Source of the DNA: JAFAGX01 sp963759875
GTDB taxonomy: Bacteria > Acidobacteriota > Terriglobia > Terriglobales > Acidobacteriaceae
DNA: 64,000 nucleotides
Assembly (NCBI GenBank): GCA_963759875.1
Contig: CAVXBB010000005.1
Coordinates: 496,001 to 560,000 of the forward strand
Direction: 5' to 3'
This document shows positions 6,946 to 15,199 of the stretch, in pieces. Numbering within the stretch: the stretch's first letter is position 1; each line of letters begins with the position of its first letter. The position numbers and the translations under genes were made by a program. The notes below the pieces were generated by a model, which saw nothing but the letters and a program-made list of their open reading frames with translations, was not told where the DNA came from and searched no databases.

Positions 6946-8307
6946 ATGGGTACTAACGTCGTTGTGAATGATTCAGTTGCTGAAGCGAAGGCGAAAATCG
7001 TCGCGCGACAGGCGAAGGTTGGAATTATCGGGCTCGGTTACGTTGGGCTGCCATTGTCCTTGCTCTACGTGGGACAAAAGTTTCCAGTTACCGGCTTTGA
7101 CATCGACCAGCGCAAGGTGGATGCGCTCTCGAACGGGAAGTCCTACATCTACCGTATTCCTGCTGAGGAAATCCAAGAAGCTCGAGGCAAGGGGCTGGTT
7201 GCAACATCAGATTTCTCCAAGCTGGCCGAGATGGACGCGATTATCATCTGCGTGCCCACGCCGCTCGATGAACACCATGAGCCTGACCTGAGTTTCATTA
7301 TCCATACCGCGCATGCCATAGCGCCCCATTTGCGAGCAGGCCAGTTGGTAATTATGGAAAGCACAACGTATCCCGGCACTACTGAAGAGGTGCTCGTGGC
7401 GATTCTTGAGAGCGGAAACCGGAATGGGCTAACAGCAGCGCGCAACGGTAAACCGAAATCCGATTCCGAGTTCTATGCGGCGTTCTCGCCCGAACGCGAA
7501 GATCCCGGTAACACGACGGTGGCGCGTTGCGACATCCCGAAAGTCGTGGGTGGACTGGATGCACAGGCGGCGGAACTGGCTTCAACCCTGTATGGTTCGA
7601 TCTTCCATCGGGTTGTATTGGTATCCTCGCCGGCGGCCGCAGAGATGACCAAACTGCTCGAAAATACCTATCGCTGCGTCAATATTGCCCTGGTTAACGA
7701 ACTCAAACTTCTCTGCCTTCGCATGGGCCTGGACATTTGGGAGGTAATCGAAGCAGCGGCTACCAAGCCCTTCGGATTTCAACCTTTTTACCCGGGACCG
7801 GGCCTGGGCGGTCACTGCATTCCAATCGATCCCTTCTATCTCTCCTGGAAGGCAAAAGAATGGGACTTCCGAACTCGCTTCATCGACCTGGCAGGCGAGA
7901 TCAATGTGGCGATGCCTTACCACGTCGTTGACGCGGTCGCTTCAGCACTCAATCAGCAAAAGAAATCGCTGAAGGGATCCCGCGTGCTGGTGCTGGGAGT
8001 TGCATATAAGAAAGATATTGATGATCTTCGCGAATCGCCGGCTTTGACGATCATTGAGCTACTGCAGAAGCGAGGCGCTGTGCTCAGTTACAACGATCCT
8101 TACATTCCCATCATCGGCAGGGGTCGCAAATACGACCTGCAGATGACATCCTCACCGGTCGAAAATCTGGGGCAGTATGACTGCGTCCTGATCGTTACGG
8201 ACCACTCCAACTATGACTACACCAAGATCGTGGCCCAATCTCAGCTCGTGGTGGATACGCGGAACGCGACACGAGGCATCCTGAGCTCGAAAATCGTGCA
8301 CTGCTAG
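6946..8307 (+). CDS. Nucleotide-sugar dehydrogenase (UDP-N-acetyl-glucosamine/mannosamine 6-dehydrogenase type)
   Basis: 453 residues; ATG at 6946 with AAGGAG 8 bases upstream. It oxidises the C6 alcohol of a UDP-sugar to the uronic acid with two NAD+. Visible are the N-terminal NAD-binding motif GIIGLGYVGLPLSL (about residue 25), the middle domain with EMTKLLENTYRCVNIALVNEL, the catalytic Cys in GPGLGGHCIPIDPFYLSWKA, and the C-terminal UDP-binding domain with VLGVAYKKDIDDLRESPAL. The combination HCIPIDPFYL is typical of the WbpA/WecC branch rather than UDP-glucose dehydrogenase proper. Product likely feeds surface polysaccharide or glycolipid synthesis, consistent with the glycosyltransferase operon that follows. 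No sigma-54 element found upstream. Confidence 0.9.
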   Translation: MGTNVVVNDSVAEAKAKIVARQAKVGIIGLGYVGLPLSLLYVGQKFPVTGFDIDQRKVDALSNGKSYIYRIPAEEIQEARGKGLVATSDFSKLAEMDAIIICVPTPLDEHHEPDLSFIIHTAHAIAPHLRAGQLVIMESTTYPGTTEEVLVAILESGNRNGLTAARNGKPKSDSEFYAAFSPEREDPGNTTVARCDIPKVVGGLDAQAAELASTLYGSIFHRVVLVSSPAAAEMTKLLENTYRCVNIALVNELKLLCLRMGLDIWEVIEAAATKPFGFQPFYPGPGLGGHCIPIDPFYLSWKAKEWDFRTRFIDLAGEINVAMPYHVVDAVASALNQQKKSLKGSRVLVLGVAYKKDIDDLRESPALTIIELLQKRGAVLSYNDPYIPIIGRGRKYDLQMTSSPVENLGQYDCVLIVTDHSNYDYTKIVAQSQLVVDTRNATRGILSSKIVHC

Positions 8308-8549
8308 GAAAGATCCCAGCGGCTTCAGCCGCATTACGCACGAAACGACTTGTTCGTGCCCTTGCGCCGTACTGCTCTCCCGCTGGAGCTGACTGGTTCA
8401 GCCAGTGCAACGCCTCCGCCAGTCAGCCAGAACTTCGTCACCTTCATAGTCCTTATTCTCAATTCCAAATCTTCTTCCAGCAGAGCCCTTGGGCTGACTT
8501 GCCCTTTGTCGGGCTAGTGAGCAGCCAACTCGTGACCTTCCGAGGGCAA

Positions 8550-8565
8550 TGCCGCAATCTGGGCA
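8550..8565. promoter_or_regulatory. Recurrent dyad, putative activator site (glycolipid operon)
   Basis: TGCCGCAATCTGGGCA, 63 bases upstream of the sigma-54 element at 8629-8644. The preceding flank CGAGGGCAA also matches the copy at 6568. Confidence 0.55.
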
Positions 8566-8628
8566 TGCGCTTTCTGATCTCGCCATGGTCTATGTCGCTG
8601 TAAAGGCGCGGGATTGCAGTGCTTGGTT

Positions 8629-8644
8629 TTGGCTGCCTAAATGC
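8629..8644 (+). promoter_or_regulatory. sigma-54 promoter of the glycolipid operon
   Basis: TTGGCTGCCTAAATGC, GG-N10-GC. The predicted start near 8656 gives a leader of about 77 bases before the first gene at 8733. Confidence 0.62.
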
Positions 8645-8732
8645 CTTGTTCGCAATGAGCGTGTCGTGCAAAGCGAAGTGCGGCCAGACAAGTGCCGCAC
8701 GGGAAAGCTCGACTGGCAGCAAAGGAGCGGTT

Positions 8733-8951
8733 ATGTACTCCACCAAATCAATAAGCGGGACTCCAGCGATTCAATACAACGGACGAAACGTGTTGAGTGT
8801 GTGGAATCACGATTGGACCTTTGCCTTCGAGCTCTGTGAGCTGCTCAACCAGCTGGAGGAGCATCAACCGGAACTTTTGCTAACAGACAGCGACCGGAAG
8901 TGGCTCAATAACATGGATCGCGCCTTCAAAGGAAAAGTGCAACATGCCTGA
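8733..8951 (+). CDS. Small hypothetical protein, first gene of glycolipid operon
   Basis: 72 residues from the ATG at 8733, preceded by AAAGGAG; upstream in-frame codons overlap the promoter and are rejected. The body IQYNGRNVLSVWNHDWTFAFELCELLNQLEEHQPELLLTDSDRKWLNNMDRAF is acidic and helical, with no membrane segment and no family recognised. It overlaps the following glycosyltransferase start by 8 bases, so it is likely translated with it. It may be a small regulatory partner of the operon enzymes, which is a guess from position only. Confidence 0.6.
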   Translation: MYSTKSISGTPAIQYNGRNVLSVWNHDWTFAFELCELLNQLEEHQPELLLTDSDRKWLNNMDRAFKGKVQHA

Positions 8952-9981
8952 ACTGAACAACAAACCCATGGTTTCCATCGTTGTCCCCTTCCATAACGAG
9001 GAGGATAACGTCACCGAGCTCTACAACCAACTGCATGCCGTGATGCGAGGCACGAATCGGACCTACCAATTCGTGTTTGTAGATGATGGAAGCACGGATC
9101 TTACGTACAAGTTGCTGAAGGAACTTGCGCTCATCGATCCTCGCGTAACGGTCGTCAAGTTACGCCGCAACTTCGGACAGACTGCTGCGTTAGCTGCCGG
9201 CTTTGCGCATAGCACCGGTGAATACGTCATGGCTATGGACGGTGACCTTCAGCATGATCCTTCTGACATTCCACTCTTTCTGGAGAAGCTTGCAGAGGGT
9301 TACGACATTGTCAGTGGTTGGCGCAAGCACCGTATCGACAATTTGTGGCTGCGAAGGATTCCTTCCCGCTGTGCCAATTGGCTGATGGCGAAGCTCAGCG
9401 GCGTGAACATTCATGATTTCGGGACGACATTTAAGGCATATCGGGGCGAGGTGCTCCACCAGTTGCCGCTATATGGAGAGATGCACCGATTTATCCCTGC
9501 TCTGGCGTCGTGGTATGGTGCGTCCGTTTGTGAGATCCCCATCCACAACAGCCACCGCAAGCACGGTGTATCGCATTACAACATCTCGCGTACATTCCGC
9601 GTGTTGTTCGACTTGATGACGGTTCGCTTTCTTCTTCGTTATATGTCGCGACCGCTCCATTTCTTTGGCCGGCTCGGGCTCATGAACGTGACTGCCGGGT
9701 CAGCGATAGCGTTTTGGCTTTTTGCATGGAAGGTAATCTCCGGAACCAGCGTCTTACAAGAACACGGATTGCTCATGATCTTTGCCGCAGTCCTGATGTT
9801 GGTCGGACTGCAACTGGTCGCGCTTGGACTGATTGGTGAGCTGGAAGTCTGGCAGTACTTCAATCCAGCTGAGCGGAAACCCTATTCCGTCTCTGCTGTC
9901 ATCGAGATGCGTGCGGGCCTGGCTCGTGAATCTTTTCCCGATACTCCCATCAGCCGTGGAAACGGAGTGCTAACGGTATGA
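8944..9981 (+). CDS. Polyprenol-phosphate glycosyltransferase (GT2, DPM1/ArnC-like)
   Basis: 345 residues. Family 2 glycosyltransferase that moves a sugar from a nucleotide donor to a polyprenyl phosphate at the cytoplasmic face. Seen: VSIVVPFHNEEDNV at the start, FVFVDDGSTDLT, the metal-binding region AMDGDLQHDP, and FGTTFKAYR further on. Two C-terminal hydrophobic segments (VTAGSAIAFWLFAWKVI and GLLMIFAAVLMLVGLQLVALGLIGEL) anchor it, as in ArnC. In this operon it most likely makes the lipid-linked sugar used by the ArnT-like enzyme encoded two genes downstream. It overlaps both neighbours (8 bases and ATGA). Confidence 0.88.
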   Translation: MPELNNKPMVSIVVPFHNEEDNVTELYNQLHAVMRGTNRTYQFVFVDDGSTDLTYKLLKELALIDPRVTVVKLRRNFGQTAALAAGFAHSTGEYVMAMDGDLQHDPSDIPLFLEKLAEGYDIVSGWRKHRIDNLWLRRIPSRCANWLMAKLSGVNIHDFGTTFKAYRGEVLHQLPLYGEMHRFIPALASWYGASVCEIPIHNSHRKHGVSHYNISRTFRVLFDLMTVRFLLRYMSRPLHFFGRLGLMNVTAGSAIAFWLFAWKVISGTSVLQEHGLLMIFAAVLMLVGLQLVALGLIGELEVWQYFNPAERKPYSVSAVIEMRAGLARESFPDTPISRGNGVLTV

Positions 9982-10190
9982 ACTGGAGAAAGCCACAAAC
10001 ACGCGCTACGCTGCAGAGCCTCGCCGCTGATCGGGAAAGAAATCTAGATATAGATCAGCAAGCCATTGAACTGGCACTAGCTGACCTGGGAATACACGCG
10101 AAAATTTCCGAAATCGTCAGAACCGCCAAATCCATCAAGCAAGCAATCATTCGGTCGCGCGTCGCACGCGCAAGGCAGCAGCTATGTTAA
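9978..10190 (+). CDS. Small hypothetical protein between two glycosyltransferases
   Basis: 70 residues. ATG overlaps the stop of the GT2 gene (ATGA) and its own end overlaps the GT39 start by 7 bases. The sequence is basic and helical (ADRERNLDIDQQAIELALADLGIHAKISEIVRTAKSIKQAI, then RSRVARARQQLC) with no membrane segment. No family recognised. Double overlap within a tight operon is the main evidence that it is a real gene. Confidence 0.55.
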   Translation: MNWRKPQTRATLQSLAADRERNLDIDQQAIELALADLGIHAKISEIVRTAKSIKQAIIRSRVARARQQLC

Positions 10191-11920
10191 GTGGGGCTCA
10201 AGATCGTTTCTCGCAGCGGCGCTGGGACCTCGTGATTGCCCTTCTGGTTATGCTGCTGGCATTTGCGGTTCGCATCGATCGCATCGGGTTCAACAGTTTG
10301 TCCGAAGATGAGGTGGCAAAATGGGCAGCGATTCAGGAGTATCGCCACGGACACTTCATTGGCGTCAATAGTGAACATCCCATGGTGCCGAAAATGCTCG
10401 CCTGGGCTAGCCTCACAGTCGGCGAAAAGTGGGGACGAATTAGTTCGCGCCTGGGCTGGCCTTCCCTGAACCCCGAAGGCTGGCTTCGTCTGCCATACGT
10501 TTTGTTCGGGTCAGCCACTGCGGCAGTCCTGTATTTTCTTTGCCGTCAAATGATGGGGATGGCTGGCTCGTTTGCAGCGGCATTTTTCTGGGCAGTTGCT
10601 CCCCTGGCGGTTTCAATCAATCGACTCGCGAAGGAGGAAACTCCGCTCACCTTCTTCACCCTGCTGGCGTGTTACTTCTACTGCCGCGCAAAACAGGCGG
10701 ATACCTTAAGTACCCGACGATGGTACGACCTGAGCGCAATTGGCTTTGGATTCGCGTTTGCCTCACAATACATTTTTCACCTTTTCGGCATGAATCAACT
10801 GGTCTGGCACTTAGCAGGTCGAGCTGGCCTCGATCGCAAGCCAATGGGGTGGGGGTACAAGCGATTTTTCGTATTGATCTTCCTCACCTTTCTATTGGTG
10901 AACCCTGTGTTTTTTTCGCCTGCCAACTTCGGTGAGATCATCCATTGGTTGCACCATGGTGGCGTTCATCATAGCGGGTACGCCTTCGATGGCAATCTGT
11001 ATGTGAATTTTCCTGCGCGTCTGCTTTCCGGAGTGCCGTGGTATTTCTATCTCTGGCTGCTGACGCTAAAGACTCCGATTCCGATCTTGCTGGCTATCAT
11101 TCTTGGAGGCATCCTGCTCTTGCGAGATCGCCAGACTCTCGCGTCGTGCTTTTTCCTGTCTTTTGGACTGCTGCAGCTATTCGCCCTCTCGATTTGTGGG
11201 GCAAAATGGATGCGCTACTCACTTAGCATGCTGCCTTTTTTATTCCTCGCCGCTGGATATGCGGTTGAGAGGATCTGGCAATTCGCAAAGCAGAAACCAT
11301 CTCAAGTACCGATGGTCGCGGTCGGCATGGCAGCTATCATCCTATTTGCATGGCCACTGGTAGAACTACGGTCGTGGGCACCTTATTACCCCTTCTACTT
11401 GAATTCCATTGGCGGAGGGACAAAGAACGTTGCCCGGTACTTCGCCCCAGATGAGGTATCAGAATTTGACACCCGTGAAGTGGCGCAGAAAATTTGTCCT
11501 GTTGCACCACGGGCTGTGAGGCTGGCGACGGCTCGACCCATGAGTATGAGCTACTATATTGAGAGCTGTGGGCGCGCAGACATTCAGGTTGTGCCACTTT
11601 ACGATGCCTCGTATGTGCCTCAGCAAGGGGATGTGATTGTTCTGGAGCCATCTCGTCGATTCGTTGAGACGCAACGATACTTTGACCTTCTCGCGGACTC
11701 CGGCATGCCTAACCAGGAGGTCCGAGTCGGGCTGGTTGTGGCGAGCACCATTTATATCTTTGAACCGGCGGGCAATTTTCCAGGAGCCACCCGCCGGAAA
11801 ATGATCGTCGCACAATCGCAAAAACCAGGCTCTTCGCTCTACAGAAACATACATAAGCCGGGCTGGGCGGGTGTAATGACCCCTTCTTTCTGGCACGAAT
11901 CAGTGAGGCTACGACCATGA
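10184..11920 (+). CDS. GT39/ArnT-like membrane glycosyltransferase
   Basis: 578 residues, about ten membrane segments in the first 420 residues. The N-terminal region VRIDRIGFNSLSEDEVAKWAAI carries the acidic pair expected near the first periplasmic loop of GT-C enzymes, and AVAPLAVSINRLAKEETPLTFFTLL resembles the conserved second loop of the ArnT/PMT families. Such enzymes take a sugar from polyprenyl phosphate and attach it to lipid A, protein or polysaccharide on the periplasmic side. The soluble C-terminal part (from about 420) is probably periplasmic. Preceded by the matching GT2, so a two-step lipid or protein glycosylation pathway is inferred. Acceptor unknown. Confidence 0.82.
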   Translation: MLSGAQDRFSQRRWDLVIALLVMLLAFAVRIDRIGFNSLSEDEVAKWAAIQEYRHGHFIGVNSEHPMVPKMLAWASLTVGEKWGRISSRLGWPSLNPEGWLRLPYVLFGSATAAVLYFLCRQMMGMAGSFAAAFFWAVAPLAVSINRLAKEETPLTFFTLLACYFYCRAKQADTLSTRRWYDLSAIGFGFAFASQYIFHLFGMNQLVWHLAGRAGLDRKPMGWGYKRFFVLIFLTFLLVNPVFFSPANFGEIIHWLHHGGVHHSGYAFDGNLYVNFPARLLSGVPWYFYLWLLTLKTPIPILLAIILGGILLLRDRQTLASCFFLSFGLLQLFALSICGAKWMRYSLSMLPFLFLAAGYAVERIWQFAKQKPSQVPMVAVGMAAIILFAWPLVELRSWAPYYPFYLNSIGGGTKNVARYFAPDEVSEFDTREVAQKICPVAPRAVRLATARPMSMSYYIESCGRADIQVVPLYDASYVPQQGDVIVLEPSRRFVETQRYFDLLADSGMPNQEVRVGLVVASTIYIFEPAGNFPGATRRKMIVAQSQKPGSSLYRNIHKPGWAGVMTPSFWHESVRLRP

Positions 11921-12696
11921 CGAAATCCTTCGCAAATATAAAATCCTGCGCGCAAAACATTCTCTACGCAGTGCCGCTTCTACTTCTTTGTCCGCTAGCC
12001 ATCACTCAGCAGGCTAGCGTATCAGCCCCATTGACGGCTGACGAAGTTATCCAACGAGTGGTCGAGATGAATGAACTGCGCGCCAAGGCACTCGATAGCT
12101 ATTCCAGTATTCGCACTTACCACCTTGAATGCCACTGTCTCTCTCACAAAAAAGCAGATATGGTCGTTCGTGCCGATTTCAAAGCACCAAACCAGAAGGA
12201 ATTCACGATTGTTTCTGAGAGCGGATCTGGCACCGTGCGCAACAAAGTTTTCAAGAAGCTGCTCGAGGCCGAACAAGAGTCCATGCGCGAGGAAAACCAG
12301 CAGCGCTCGGCCATAACGCCGGAGAACTACAGCTTTCAATTAGTGGATTACCAGAAGACCGACAGCGGTGAGGTTTACGTGCTGGAGGCCAACCCACGGA
12401 CCAAGAACAAGTTCCTGTTCCGCGGTCGTCTGTGGGTGAACACGCCAGACTTCGCTGTCACTCGAGTCCAAGGCGAACCTGCCGTGAATCCTTCCTGGTG
12501 GACTGAGAAAACTGACTTCCAACGCAGTTATCAAAAAATTGGTGACTTCTGGCTGCCCGATTCAAACGAGAGCAAAACCAAGGTGCGTATCCTCGGCACG
12601 GCAGTCCTGACCATCACCTACGGCGAATACGAAATTAGCGAGGCATCAGCCGGAAATACTCCTTCCTCTCTAGAGAAGGCGCCAAGCGGACAGTAA
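11917..12696 (+). CDS. Outer membrane lipoprotein-sorting-like (LolA-fold) periplasmic protein
   Basis: 259 residues, ATGA overlap with the GT39 gene. Signal peptide IKSCAQNILYAVPLLLLCPLAITQQ. The mature part begins LTADEVIQRVVEMNELRAKALDSYSSIRTYHLE, which matches the opening helix and first strand of the LolA-like outer-membrane lipoprotein-sorting family, followed by strands such as DFKAPNQKEFTIVSE, YVLEANPRTKNKFLFRGRLWV and DFAVTRVQGEPAVNPSWWT. These proteins carry lipids in a half-barrel in the periplasm. Last gene of the operon that starts at 8733, so it may handle the glycosylated lipid made by the enzymes upstream; inferred from context. Confidence 0.72.
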   Translation: MTKSFANIKSCAQNILYAVPLLLLCPLAITQQASVSAPLTADEVIQRVVEMNELRAKALDSYSSIRTYHLECHCLSHKKADMVVRADFKAPNQKEFTIVSESGSGTVRNKVFKKLLEAEQESMREENQQRSAITPENYSFQLVDYQKTDSGEVYVLEANPRTKNKFLFRGRLWVNTPDFAVTRVQGEPAVNPSWWTEKTDFQRSYQKIGDFWLPDSNESKTKVRILGTAVLTITYGEYEISEASAGNTPSSLEKAPSGQ

Positions 12697-12893
12697 TTGA
12701 TTGCAATTGATGTCCATATGCCGTTTGGGTAGTGGGTCAGTTTGAGCCACTAACGGTCTTTGCCTTCGGTTTCTTCTGAACCCACCAGTGCACGCTCGAA
12801 CACCTTCTAGTATTCGTGGAACCGTTTCGATCGCCGCTGTGGGTGCCGGTTTTGCCCAACCCCCATGTGTGTTCATGACCTTAAAGAGGCGAG

Positions 12894-12909
12894 TGCCTGC
12901 ATTCGGGCA
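12894..12909. promoter_or_regulatory. Recurrent dyad, putative activator site (TonB-family gene)
   Basis: TGCCTGCATTCGGGCA, 51 bases upstream of the sigma-54 promoter at 12961-12976, the shortest spacing in the set. Confidence 0.55.
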
Positions 12910-12960
12910 CCGCTTGCGCCATTGCAATCGTCAATGTGCTTGAGCACCAAGCACTTCCGC

Positions 12961-12976
12961 TTGGCACACGAAATGC
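12961..12976 (+). promoter_or_regulatory. sigma-54 promoter of the TonB-family gene
   Basis: TTGGCACACGAAATGC has the full TTGGCAC block and GG-N10-GC. Start point expected near 12988, leaving a leader of about 63 bases. The rest of the 354-base gap 12697-13050 holds nothing else that I can see. Confidence 0.72.
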
Positions 12977-13050
12977 CTTTGCCAATGTGTAGTTAGCAAG
13001 ATCCGGCATGTGACGTTCGGGCCTGATCGTTCGGAAAGGGATCATGAGCG

Positions 13051-13953
13051 ATGTCAAGCTATATTGACCATCATTCGGACCTGGTTCAGTCCATTCCATA
13101 CCCGGTTTATCAGGGACCGGGGTTGCGAATTGAGGGATGGGGCGCAGCGGTTCCACGCGACAAGAAGAAGAAAGTTCCTGTTTCCTCCCCATTGCAAGTA
13201 ACAAAAGATGACACCCTCCTGTTTCAGGACAGCCTGATTTTGTCGGGTCAGAAGTCACGACCGCGCAATCTCTGGGCGGCAGTTGGATCACTGGCCTTGC
13301 AGTCGCTACTCTTAACGGCGGTAATCATCATTCCGCTGTATCACACTGAAATCCTGCCGAAAAGGGAAACGCTGACGATGCTATACGCACCGCCGCCGCC
13401 CCCGCCGCCCCCAGCTTCCAGTACCACGAAGCTTTCAAGGCCGATGCCCGTGTCGACATACAAACCCACAAGCATCAGCCTTCCCAGCCAGGAGCAGAAG
13501 ACGCAAGAAGCGCCAGCAACTTCGGCGGGCGTTGTGGGCGGAGTGATCGGGGGAGTTCCTGGCGGAGTAATTGGCGGAGTTCCCGGCGGAGTGCTCGGCG
13601 GAGTATTGGCTGGCACCGGCAGTGCGCCCGTTCTCGCCAAAGCGCTCGACCCGAGGCCTGTCAAGAGAGTCCGTCTGGCTGCGAGAGTGGTCGAGGCCAA
13701 CCTGGTCCACGACGTTGCGCCGACCTATCCGCCTGAGGCTGGCCGCTCACGGATTGAAGGAACGGTAGTGCTGTGGGCTGTGATTGGCAAAGATGGCAGC
13801 GTGCAGGATGTGCGAGTCGAGAGCGGTTTGCCAATCCTCGCAGAAGCCGCTATTGATGCGGTGAAACAGTGGCGCTACAAACCTTACATGTTGAATGGAG
13901 AACCGGTGGAAGTTGACTCCCGGATCACGATCAACTTCACCCTGTCCAGCTAG
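13051..13953 (+). CDS. TonB-family energy transducer
   Basis: 300 residues. A cytoplasmic N-terminal extension of about 70 residues precedes one membrane segment (LWAAVGSLALQSLLLTAVIIIPLYH), then a proline run (APPPPPPPP) and a Gly-Val repeat tract in which the unit VIGGVPGG recurs (residues about 165-190), forming the periplasm-spanning linker. The C-terminal 80 residues are a TonB_C domain (VAPTYPPEAGRSRIEGTVVLWAVIGKDGSVQDV ... AIDAVKQWRYKPYMLNGEPV). TonB passes proton-motive energy to outer-membrane receptors; Acidobacteriota carry many receptors and several TonB paralogues. Here it is monocistronic and apparently sigma-54 dependent. No ExbB/ExbD nearby. Confidence 0.85.
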   Translation: MSSYIDHHSDLVQSIPYPVYQGPGLRIEGWGAAVPRDKKKKVPVSSPLQVTKDDTLLFQDSLILSGQKSRPRNLWAAVGSLALQSLLLTAVIIIPLYHTEILPKRETLTMLYAPPPPPPPPASSTTKLSRPMPVSTYKPTSISLPSQEQKTQEAPATSAGVVGGVIGGVPGGVIGGVPGGVLGGVLAGTGSAPVLAKALDPRPVKRVRLAARVVEANLVHDVAPTYPPEAGRSRIEGTVVLWAVIGKDGSVQDVRVESGLPILAEAAIDAVKQWRYKPYMLNGEPVEVDSRITINFTLSS

Positions 13954-14091
13954 TGCACAACAATACTGATGCTGTCCTAAGAAAACCTTGTGACAGTTTC
14001 GCTCCACCAGCCGACGTGATTACAGTCACTGACTTTGACTGTGGATCACGCTCTAGAATTTATGCACGAAGAAAGGAACACGTGCAATTCA

Positions 14092-15147
14092 ATGTCACGA
14101 CAAAACTACAACCCGCCTATGCTCCTTAACTCGTACTTGGGATGGTTCCTGAAATCAACACACCGGTTGCTGCTGATCATCCTGGCTGGCGGATTACTTC
14201 CGGTAGCCCCGCTCTACGCGCAATCTACGGAAGCCTCACAGACCAAAGCAGCAAGCGTTCTGGGCACGGTGACCGATGTCAACAACGATCCGGTTCCTGA
14301 TGCCAAGGTCGTCCTGCAAGGACCCTCCGGCACAGCTCTGACCCTTATGACCAAGGATGATGGAAGTTTTGCCTTCCACGAAGTGACGCCGGGAATTACC
14401 TATAAGGTCACGATTACGGCTCAAGGATTTTCCGATTGGACCTCCACCGTTACCCTCGAACCGGGGCAGGACAAAACTCTAAACGACATCAAACTGCGGC
14501 TTACGGCCATGCAGCGGTCAGTAACGGTGGGCTATTCCTCGAAGGAGGTTGCTCAGCAGCAGCTCAAAGCCGAAGAACATCAGCGCGTTTTGCGTTTTAT
14601 CCCGAATATGTATGTGACTTATGACCCTCATCCCGAGCCTCTCACCGCGAGGATGAAGTTCCATCTCATGTACAAAGGCCTCACTCATCCAACTTTCTTC
14701 GTCCTCGAAGCTGCATGGGCCGGCATCGAGTACGAGGCTAACACTCCTAACTGGCCGCAAAATGGAAAAGGATATGCCGAGCGCTTCGGGGCTAATCTTG
14801 CCGGCGGGGCCAGCGAAATGTTGTTTTCTAACGCCATCCTGCCATCGCTGCTGCATCAGGACCCTCGTTATTTCTATCAGGGCTCCGGGGCAAAGGGATC
14901 TCGCGCCTGGCACGCCCTCCTGGCTCCAATTGTCTGTAAGGGAGACAACGGAAAATCGCAGCCCAATTATTCGCAAATGGGCGGCCTACTGATTTCAGCT
15001 TCACTTGCCAACGCCTACTACCCAGATTCGAATCGCGGTGCTGGGCTTGTGGCCAAAAATTTCGGAACTAACATGGGCATCCATGTTGCACTTGGCTTGG
15101 CCCAGGAGTTTATCCTCGCCAAATTCACCAGCAAAGGTAAGCACTAA
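14092..15147 (+). CDS. Secreted protein with carboxypeptidase-regulatory-like (Ig) domain
   Basis: 351 residues from the ATG at 14092; the start is uncertain because no ribosome-binding site is well placed and a TTG at 14035 also lies in frame. A signal segment (HRLLLIILAGGLLPVAPLYAQ) is followed by a carboxypeptidase-regulatory domain (ASVLGTVTDVNNDPVPDAKVVLQ ... DDGSFAFHEVTPGITYKVTITA), as found at the N-terminus of acidobacterial TonB receptors. The remaining 220 residues (for example YAERFGANLAGGASEMLFSNAILPSLLHQDPRYFYQG) belong to a conserved-looking acidobacterial type without a known role; the motif DPRYF is recurrent in such proteins as I remember them. Probably outer-membrane associated. 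Confidence 0.65.
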   Translation: MSRQNYNPPMLLNSYLGWFLKSTHRLLLIILAGGLLPVAPLYAQSTEASQTKAASVLGTVTDVNNDPVPDAKVVLQGPSGTALTLMTKDDGSFAFHEVTPGITYKVTITAQGFSDWTSTVTLEPGQDKTLNDIKLRLTAMQRSVTVGYSSKEVAQQQLKAEEHQRVLRFIPNMYVTYDPHPEPLTARMKFHLMYKGLTHPTFFVLEAAWAGIEYEANTPNWPQNGKGYAERFGANLAGGASEMLFSNAILPSLLHQDPRYFYQGSGAKGSRAWHALLAPIVCKGDNGKSQPNYSQMGGLLISASLANAYYPDSNRGAGLVAKNFGTNMGIHVALGLAQEFILAKFTSKGKH

Positions 15148-15199
15148 AATGCAAAGCTGTTGCGGTCGGAAGTTTGCATTCAATTATTGAAGATCACTG

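Noticed and set aside
13500..13610. Short tandem repeat GGCGGAGT as a possible repeat array
   Set aside because: It encodes the Gly-Val linker of the TonB-family protein and needs no other explanation.
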